Shown one piece after another: positions 56,447 to 64,000 of a stretch of 64,000 nt of DNA; position 1 is the stretch's first letter, and every line of letters begins with the position of its first letter. The DNA lies in contig JALQPE010000176.1 in the NCBI GenBank assembly GCA_030407315.1, positions 186,001 through 250,000 on the forward strand. The letters are read 5' to 3'. Made by a program: the position numbers and the translations under genes. Source of the DNA: Asparagopsis taxiformis (Eukaryota; Rhodophyta; Florideophyceae; Bonnemaisoniales; Bonnemaisoniaceae). The notes below the pieces were generated by a model. The model was not told the DNA's origin, did no database searches, and worked only from the letters and a program-made list of their open reading frames with translations.

Positions 56447-59400
56447 GGCAGATTATGTTGGATACCAGCGGGGGAGATAGTCCAACATGAAAGTAGGCGA
56501 TGGTATAAATGTGACCGAACTTGTCGTGTGTGGTGACAAGGGAGCTGTGCATACTGGAAAACAAGGAAAATCTCAGACGCACAATCTGTTGAATAACTGA
56601 AGAGATTCGACGTGAATAAAGCGCCAATTGGCCAGGGGCGCGCAGGCGAGAAGGGGAAAATCTATGAGACGTGCACAGGATCAAGATCACGCGCGCTTTG
56701 GTTGCAGTGGCGATACTGATATCACGCACAGTCCCAATGCTGCAATGCGCAATAGCTTGAATTGATGAATAAAGATTCCCTGCTTACAGAACGGCGCTTG
56801 TATGATACGTCAGTCAAAAACTCTACATTGCATGCAGGGCCAAGCGTCTCGCTGTGGCGGAGATGAATCTCAGCGCCGTCAATGCAAATTTTACCAAACG
56901 TGAAGCTGTTGTGCTGCATTAGTTTGAAGAAAAGAGTCCAACCGGTGCCAGCGGAATATGCAGTTTCAACCATTGGTCAGGGCACCTGCAGAGCCCCAAA
57001 CGCACCAGAGTGTGGACAGAGCACGCGCTCGATATGGGTAATATTCGCGCTCCAACGTTCCCTTCGCAACACCGTCATCCACCATGGGAACGCCTCCATG
57101 CCCGGAAAATTAAAGAAACAACAACTCATGATAATGTGCACGCCGCCCATGCGCGCCGGGCAGCTGTCAGGCTGGACGGTACGTGGATATGAGCCGCTTG
57201 CTTGCTAAACCACACCCTTCAACACGAAAGTCAACCAGTATCTTGGGCACCAGTTCATCTCAAGTCCAAGGTGAACTGGTGCCCATGATTCCCATCAGAA
57301 TCTTTTTAAACACCCATTTCCACGTTTACGAATTGAAATAGCTGATCAGCGGCAGCACTTCCACAAGTTAAGAGAATCTGAGCTCACGGATCGCGGATGG
57401 TTATGATAATTTACGAAACAGCATGAGACAAGGCTTCAAATAGAGACACTCAAATCGCCGTCCAGGCGGATCAATTCCATTATATTAAACAACAACAGCT
57501 GTCCTCCGTGTTATCATAAGTTTTGGCGATCGGCCAATCGAAAAGCGACTCTTGTTATTCCTCGAAATTACTTGGTGCATCTGGTCGCGTTTGCTGTCAC
57601 ACACATAACCGACAGTACAGGCAACCAGTGCTTTCATTCGTCTTCACAAAAGATGAATATTCTCGCCCTTACGTTTGCGAGATTCAAAAACGTAATACAG
57701 TCGGGGGACCCCGCAACGATGCTATGCACGCTGTGCCCAATCTCAGTTACAAACAGAGCTGCCGCACAAACCGTTGTACCTATCTGTCTATATGTGCAGC
57801 ATCACACGTGCGACGGCTCGTATGGTGGAACAAGTAGTGCAGGTGCCGCATCACAATTCGCCTTCATCAATATGCGGGGATGACTGTGAAAAGCAATATT
57901 TCTGCGCGTACTCGAACAGAGCCGCCTCAACTTGTCGATGTAATAGCGAGTAGCGCGTCTGTGCCGCTATTCCGTAATACTATGTGCTGCACATAGACGT
58001 AGGTATCGACACTACGTGAGCCTTTCGTAGGTGGCATGATTCCAGCGGAATAAATTATTTCTTAAAACAGTAAACGAAATGTACGACATATGTACCCTCA
58101 GATCAGCCGGTATGATAAGTATACTGGCTAATGTTGCAGATGCATGGTAGTGGAACAGAGTTGTCCAATAACGCGCTACTTCCTTCAGCAATAGCTGGAC
58201 GGCAAATGAGCGCCGTAGAAAACTACTTGGTCAATTGATGCGGCATTTTTCAAGGTATCCGAGTAACAGACGAAAGCGTCGTCATGCAAATCAGCGTCTC
58301 TGCCTTCCGTCGGCAGATATGACTTGTCGCCGGCATATGTTTTGGATCTAGTCAAAGGAGCCAACAATTCAAAAATGACCGAAAGACACGCAGATACCAT
58401 ATGGTTCAATCGCGAACTGCATCCCAAAATGTATTCGCCCCATCGCTGCCATCATGGCATGCCAGTAAGGATGATGTTGAAACTGAAAAAAATGACAAAT
58501 CGAGGCCGACATTGCGCAATGTCTAGATATATTTATAAACTGTCTGAATGTGTCACCTTTGTTAGAATGGAAGAACATGAAGAAAATCCAGTTGTAGGCA
58601 CACAAATCACACTACACGAGTCGCGTGAGATATTTGTATTTCTTGAAGAAATGAAACGATACGAGCGACTAGTGTGCACAATTTCATGTGGAGCGTTTGG
58701 TATTTCATTTTATTCCAATGCATCACAGCGCCGTCTGAAGGTGAGAAAAAAAGTTACATCACTGTTTGTCTCACAAATTAAAGTTCTCAGGGCTGCATCA
58801 ACGGATGATTGTAAGTAGCTGTATCTACTCCTCTTGAACCCTGATGTAAGTGTGACGCTTGGCATAGGATCCGAGAGAAATTTCCAGGCTGTATGACGCT
58901 TGCCCTAATGGAAAATTATTGATTGATGTCACAGCGGTGGGAGGGAGATATGGTTAGGTCACCACTGTGAGTTGGACACTTAAACGCTCGATTGCAGTTA
59001 TGCTTTTCAAATCGACGTGAAGCATAATCTGAAACATTAGAGGTCACGGGAACGGGTGACCATCGAATTTCCTCTCCATTTGTTGTACAGAAGGAACAGT
59101 TGGTCTTATATGTATTCATGCGACCTGAGATGAATCATCACTTCCCTGCGCATGACACAATGCTTAGACAGAATGGCTAGGCCTGGTTCACAAAATTATA
59201 ACCTGCTTTGAGGAGAGTTGAACGAAACAGATCAATAGGTCTTTTCCGCGACCACATCAAAAACAGGACAGTCCAGGAACAAACACAAGGCAAATGACAT
59301 ATTCCCATGGATTTTTCTCGTGGTCACCCCTGTCTCTGGATGAAAATTGAATTGAGACACTACAAGCTGACTATATGAGGTAAACGTATCGTCCTGTATA

Positions 59401-61940
59401 CGAATGAGTGGAGAAAGACGTGTTTTAGTGCTTTGCCACAACGCCGTTCATGTTCCACATTTTCCAAACTGTATTTTTCCTGTTACCTCCAAAGAAGTAT
59501 ACAATAGAGGCGAATCGAGACGCCTGGAAATGGGAAAAGATGCACAATTGACAGCAATACGGATTTCGACTCTGAAACACAACACATAGAAGAGCGTTCT
59601 CTAAATATCAGAACAATGTTTGTGACCACATTGATCTTTGTTGGCATTGTCGAAGATGAATGGCCCGAACTGGTCATACAAAAAAATGCAAATTATTTTT
59701 CCCCAGAATGGGTCCATCTCCACCTCGCCAGGCCCCTATCGCTTTGTGGATGATACCGTACGCGTACGGGAATCATGTACTGTACGCACCGTTTCGCAAC
59801 AGGTAGAAATGCAGCAGCTCTTCAGCGGCTCAAATGGAAGGAAGCATAGGACATGGCCCAAAAATCCTTAAAATAGAGCCGACACGTATCACCAGTCAAG
59901 CGGCTCTAATCATGTAATTTCAAGCCAGAAGTGCACATGTCAAAGCAATGCGTGTGATGAAACTTTGATCGTAAAATCGAAAAGGGGAGACTTGAGTTGA
60001 ATTTGCAGCGACCCCATCGTTGTGTTCCCATACCTCTATTGATACTAACTGCGTATTTCCAGACATTCTGTCAATCTTCCCCAAATACTGTCGCTTGATG
60101 TGACGTGCAACTTTGCAAGGGGCTGCATAAATCGTTTTTGGTATTATGGAACTGTAAGTCCTCTTCCGCTCGCTGTTTGTCGCGGTCATCTTACAAAATG
60201 GTGCCATTTAAAATGTATCACGATGTTGAAGAGTTCCCGCCTATTGCATATTTCTATTCTCAACAAGCGGGTTATCACAGCTTATAATTATGAAAAGTGG
60301 GATGCTGAAACAGTCCTTGAATCCTTTTGCTACGTTAAACGTGCAGTAACAAGAGTTTTCAGGTTGGCAGGGTGGCGTGCAACCGGTAGTAACAGAAGAT
60401 TGGTCGGCAAGTGATGCTGTGGCAGTCTGTGCTCTGTTGCATGCCACACACATGGTTTACTAGAAGGGGGTTTATATGCTATTGTGCGTGGGTAGCTAAA
60501 TGCACAATTGCAAATGCTGTATCATGGGATATCATAGGTAGTGTTACCCAAGATTAATCTAATGTATCAATAAGAGGTATTTTAATTCAAATGCCGTGGG
60601 TGGTAACTGGTCAACGGCATATTAACTGTATGGATAACAATGATATTTGGATCACTCTGTGAATGTAACAGTCTTGATAATTGTCTTTGAGTCATTGGTC
60701 GATCCAACTGAACAATTCATAATAATGGTCTGAAGTACATGTTGAATTAATTGGAGAGCTCTGATGATCAATTTATAGCAAAGGGGTAAGCAGTAATTCA
60801 CATATGTTTGCTATATGACCGGTTTCTACCATGGATGTGCGTATGTTTGTGTGACAATGAGGACCGGATGGGTCAAATTTCAGCCATCTCCCGTTTCACG
60901 CATCTTCATAGCATGTATCGTTTTGCGACCGTGAGGCAGGCGCATCTTTCACAGTCACATAAACGCGTGCGTACCGTGTGCTGGACAACAGATGTCAACA
61001 AGAATGTAATTTCCTATTGCACTTCACAAGATCTGGCGACAAGCACGCGTTCGTTGGAAAGCATGTGTGCATATCGAGTCACATGTGTACACGAAATTGC
61101 GGTGTGGTGATTGATAATCGTATGGCATGTCGCTGTGTTCGTGATGTGGTAAATCGCAGCCGTTCCCTGCATTTGTTGAGCTCGTTTGCCAGACATGCGT
61201 TGCCTAGACAATGGGAGCCGGCGATCATGGAATTGGGTGCAACGACATGTGTGTATGTTGGTATAGGCTACATCAGACCATTTGGATGAACGACTTTACG
61301 CGCCAATCAGCGCGGATCTTGCGTAGAACAGGGCAAAATGCTATATATCAAATTTAGATCTCATTGGATGGAATTGCCGACAATTCCATGGGTGCCGATG
61401 GTGGATAGATGCGTCATGCTCACTCGGTGACGAGATCTACGGCAGATCCGCGAGGAGCACTCGTCCACGCATTCATCTACCATTTGGCGTATATGCCGCA
61501 TTGGGGCGACGAGGCTGCGCAACTGTCAGCTTTGCCTCAGCCTAGCAACCTCGTGGCCGCTCGTGAATAAGACGTATCTGCTCCACACGTTTCCAAACAT
61601 CAAAATGTCTCCATATAAATTTCCAAATTCAACATATTCCCCTACGCGGCATAGCTTAAATTCCGGAAAAACCATAAGGCCACAGCTGACACAAACCAAT
61701 CGACGCCACAACCGTCCGTTCATCTGGCGAACAACCACCACAAGTTGCAATCTTCTGCACAATCTCAACAGCGCAAGATTGCAGTAAAAATCACCTTGAA
61801 CCCAGCACACACTCATTCAATCATCTCACTCATCACAATGGCAGCACAATACCACGATCATCACCTCATATCCACCGCCTCATAACCCAACACCAACCGT
61901 CCGTCCACTCCAGGCCGCCTCCCACCGTGCATCGTGCATC
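56447..61940. other. Large gene-poor region
   Basis: About 5.5 kb without a convincing gene. Frames of 60-165 codons occur (for example 58375-58818 plus, 59920-60207 minus, 59232-59441 minus) and some have amino-acid composition that looks coding, but none has a known domain or splice sites that join them. Palindromes occur at 58508-58523 (GACATTGCGCAATGTC) and 59756-59769, and a hairpin at 59874-59908 (TAGAGCCG/CGGCTCTA). A CCAAT box (GCCAATCAG) is at 61303-61307. It may hold decayed genes, unannotated non-coding RNA or a divergent multi-exon gene. Confidence 0.5.
57245..57284. repeat. Perfect 13-bp inverted repeat (hairpin)
   Basis: GGGCACCAGTTCA and its complement TGAACTGGTGCCC are separated by 14 nt. 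A T-run (TTTTT) follows about 20 bp after the second arm. Confidence 0.9.
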
Positions 61941-63632
61941 ATGCCGCCCCTATCCGGTCTCTCTGCGCGCGCGTCGCCCGGTCGCCTCGCCGGGAAGAAA
62001 CCAACATTGTCCAATACAGCTCCGACAAAACCGGTCGCGGCAACGCGCTCTGCAACCGCGGAGGCTGTATCCGTCGCGTCTCAGCGGCCGCAACCCGTGC
62101 AGGATGGATTTGACAAACTGAAGCCGTCCGTCGCGGTTGTGGAGGCTGGATCTGTCACGTCTCAGCGGCCGCCATCCGTACAGGAGGGATTTGACAAATT
62201 GAAGCCGTCCGTCGCGGTCGTCGAAAAGGTGCCGGCGACTGTGACCGCCGAAGCAGACGCAAAGACGTCAGACGCAGATGTGGATGACGAATCGCCGTAT
62301 GCATTCCGTGCTGTTGAAGATGCTTTGCCGACAGAGGAGGAATTTGGCGGTGTGAGGAAGGCGTTGAAGAAATATAAAATTGCTATGTTTGCATGGGAGT
62401 CGCTGCATTCCATTGCGGTCGGTGGTGTCGCGCCGCATTTGACAGAGCTCGCGGCTGGTCTGGAGCGACGCGGTCATGAGGTCCATGTTTATGTTCGGAC
62501 CGGTGAGGGACAGGTTCCGTATGAACGTGTCGATGGTGTGCATATACATCGTATCGCGTTTGAATTGTCGTCGGATTTTGTCCAGGAAGTTACTAATATG
62601 TGCAATGCTATGGTGCATTTTATGTTGGAGACGGAGCGCTTTATGAATAAGCCATTTGATATCTGCCATGCACATGATTGGCTTGCGGCGCCTGCGTTGT
62701 TGAATATCAAACGGAATCACGATAGACGTTGCGTTCTCACAGTGCATTCCACTGAGTATGGTCGCTGTGGAAACAACGTCTACGGTGGACAATCGGCCGC
62801 TATTCGCGGTATTGAGGCGGACGCAGTTGCACTCGCTGACAAGGTCATCGGAGTCTCTGGCGTACTTTGTGATGAAATCAAGGATCATTACAGCTTTGAT
62901 TGGGACAAGTTGCGATGTGTGTACAATGGGATCAATTGTCTTCGGTACGACGGCAATCTATGGGATCCGGCCGAGGTGCGCGCAAAGTACGGCGTGGGAC
63001 CGATGGATCCCATGGTGCTTTTCGTAGGTCGCATGGCCACTCAAAAGGGGCCCGACATTCTCGTCGAAGCGATTCCGAGCGTGCTGGCGTCGCGACCAGA
63101 GGCCAAGTTCATCCTGGTCGGCGACGGATACATGAAGGATGGACTTATTGCGCGCGTGCATGAGATGGGTGTACAGGGATCTGTGTGCTTTACAGGGACG
63201 ATGAGCGGACAGCCGTTGGTGGACTTGTTCAAGGCAACGGATCTTGTCGCCATTCCGAGCAGAAATGAACCGTTTGGTATTGTTACATTGGAGGCGTGGG
63301 CGTCGAATAAGCCAGTGGTTGTTACGAAGAGCGGCGGTCCACGCGAATTTGTGTGGCATGATCATGACGGCTACTTGGTTGATACTAGCTCGGATGGTCT
63401 TGCGTGGGGTATCGGCACCGCTTTTGCTAACTTTGAACACGCGCGGTACATGGGGGAGCGGGGAAGGGTGAAGGCTGCTTTCCAGTTTTCCTGGGATAAT
63501 ATCGCGGAGAATACGAATAATATATATGACGAATTGCTGCCGGATCATCCGGGACATTTGGCAGAGGGGGAGGAGGAGATTGAAGCGTTGGATGTTAAGG
63601 TTGGCGCTGATGACAGTGGTATCGCAGTTTAG
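61941..63632 (+). CDS. GT4-family glycosyltransferase (GT-B fold)
   Basis: A 563-residue protein from an ATG. Residues about 135-540 form the GT-B pair: YKIAMFAWESLHSIAVGGVA (donor-loop start), ERRGHEVHVYVRTGEGQ, ICHAHDWLAAPAL and LTVHSTEYGR, then VLFVGRMATQKGPDILVEA and the E-x7-E motif EPFGIVTLE (E443, E451). This fits retaining GT4 enzymes (glycogen-synthase-like or sucrose/mannosyl types in bacteria and archaea); the algal GT5 starch synthase differs. A donor sugar cannot be read. The first 110 residues are Ala/Pro/Thr-rich with a tandem 27-residue repeat. It could be a plastid or cytosolic polysaccharide enzyme. Confidence 0.85.
   Translation: MPPLSGLSARASPGRLAGKKPTLSNTAPTKPVAATRSATAEAVSVASQRPQPVQDGFDKLKPSVAVVEAGSVTSQRPPSVQEGFDKLKPSVAVVEKVPATVTAEADAKTSDADVDDESPYAFRAVEDALPTEEEFGGVRKALKKYKIAMFAWESLHSIAVGGVAPHLTELAAGLERRGHEVHVYVRTGEGQVPYERVDGVHIHRIAFELSSDFVQEVTNMCNAMVHFMLETERFMNKPFDICHAHDWLAAPALLNIKRNHDRRCVLTVHSTEYGRCGNNVYGGQSAAIRGIEADAVALADKVIGVSGVLCDEIKDHYSFDWDKLRCVYNGINCLRYDGNLWDPAEVRAKYGVGPMDPMVLFVGRMATQKGPDILVEAIPSVLASRPEAKFILVGDGYMKDGLIARVHEMGVQGSVCFTGTMSGQPLVDLFKATDLVAIPSRNEPFGIVTLEAWASNKPVVVTKSGGPREFVWHDHDGYLVDTSSDGLAWGIGTAFANFEHARYMGERGRVKAAFQFSWDNIAENTNNIYDELLPDHPGHLAEGEEEIEALDVKVGADDSGIAV
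62061..62222 (+). repeat. In-frame 81-nt tandem duplication in the GT4 N-terminus
   Basis: Two 81-bp units (62061-62141 and 62142-62222), each encoding a 27-residue unit with SQRPxxVQxGFDKLKPSVAV. They differ at about a dozen positions, several of them silent. Confidence 0.95.
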
Positions 63633-64000
63633 AGTAGTAGCAATAAATAGTGCGCTGTGGTTGGTCATTTTCAAACCAATGGGAGCCGGGCAATAGAGGA
63701 AGAAAAAGATCAAGCACGGGACAGCTGAGATATACACCAATAGCAACGTGCCCCGTGCATCAAGATACAACACGTCGCATGTGTTTCGCCACCTGTCGCG
63801 CAACCACAGTGATTCCCGGTTCAGCAGCGATAATATTTTGTCCAACAGACAGTCTGTCGCTGTTGAAAATCTCCCAAAACTCGATTTTCCAGCCGCGCCA
63901 GCCGTGCTGAGCGCGCACACAGCATGCACAGTGCGTTGGCTCAGCACCACCACGTACCATTCGATACACTCAACCATTGCCATTCCAACTCGAATCTCCC
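63633..64000. other. Right edge after the GT4 gene
   Basis: No gene recognised. A long antisense frame enters from the GT4 gene and continues here, but without a domain. The next gene may start beyond the window. Confidence 0.4.

Noticed and set aside
56960..57320. Possible spliced gene using GTACGT near 57175 and AACCAG near 57232
   Set aside because: The joined frame stops after about a dozen codons in exon 2 and gives no plausible protein.
58375..58818. Plus-strand frame of 147 codons from an ATG
   Set aside because: No domain or homologue recognised; composition is only weakly coding-like, and it contains a 16-bp palindrome. Kept only as part of the gene-poor region.
62958..63983. A 341-codon minus-strand frame opposite the 3' half of the GT4 gene
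   Set aside because: It mirrors a well-supported gene, has no recognisable domain and its hydrophobic part lies in the flank; long antisense frames are expected opposite biased codons.

Overview
The window is nuclear DNA of a eukaryote with a compact, intron-poor genome. Most genes are single uninterrupted reading frames, often separated by only tens to hundreds of bases, and both strands are used in convergent and divergent pairs. Seven short introns (59-95 nt) can be read with confidence or fair confidence; the commonest 5' splice site begins GTACG and CTAAC/CTGAC branch-point-like motifs are frequent. A two-exon gene (53.4-53.9 kb) with a transit-peptide-like start, a twin-arginine and a hydrophobic lumen-signal-like segment points to a photosynthetic host. 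Together with PiT/PHO4 phosphate carriers, an SDP1/Tgl-like lipase and a nuclear organellar uS4, this fits an alga. A red alga is my best guess, but that is inference and not proven by the sequence.

Left part (0-16 kb): the 3' end of an ISCA2-type Fe-S protein, organellar uS4, a TenA-like protein, a secreted/membrane metallopeptidase-like protein, RPAP3 (R2TP co-chaperone), NF-YB, an MCUR1/CCDC90-like mitochondrial protein, a membrane RING-H2 ligase, a PRCC-like protein, an unrecognised protein with an N-terminal hydrophobic segment, ALKBH6 and a patatin lipase. Middle part (16-34 kb): a Pro/Ser-rich protein with a duplicated 34-residue motif, PP2A B56, pyridoxal kinase, a small four-exon membrane protein assembled here from short exons, exocyst SEC6, the very large separase, a membrane-anchored protein with an internal repeat, and cobalamin adenosyltransferase (two exons).

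From a tRNA-Ala(AGC) at 34.2 kb to about 38.8 kb lies an accessory island. It holds reading frames without recognised relatives, GC-rich direct repeats, an LTR-like block with TATA and AATAAA signals that appears to cut off a cysteine-pair ORF, a long hairpin, and a copia-type gag fragment. Ordinary genes then resume: a SpoU/TrmH methyltransferase, a PiT phosphate transporter and an RRN7/TAF1B-like Pol I factor.

At 46-50 kb there are three small coiled-coil genes that I recognise as paralogues of one another and not as any known family. They are arranged divergent-convergent, with simple-repeat-rich promoters. They are followed by a trehalase, the putative plastid lumen protein and a second copy of the PiT transporter. 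About 5.5 kb (56.4-61.9 kb) then holds no convincing gene, and the window ends with a GT4 glycosyltransferase whose N-terminus carries an in-frame 81-nt tandem duplication.

The most novel elements are the three-gene coiled-coil family, the island next to tRNA-Ala, the two spliced small genes that single-frame searches miss, and the recurring 5-bp-period repeats in intergenic flanks.
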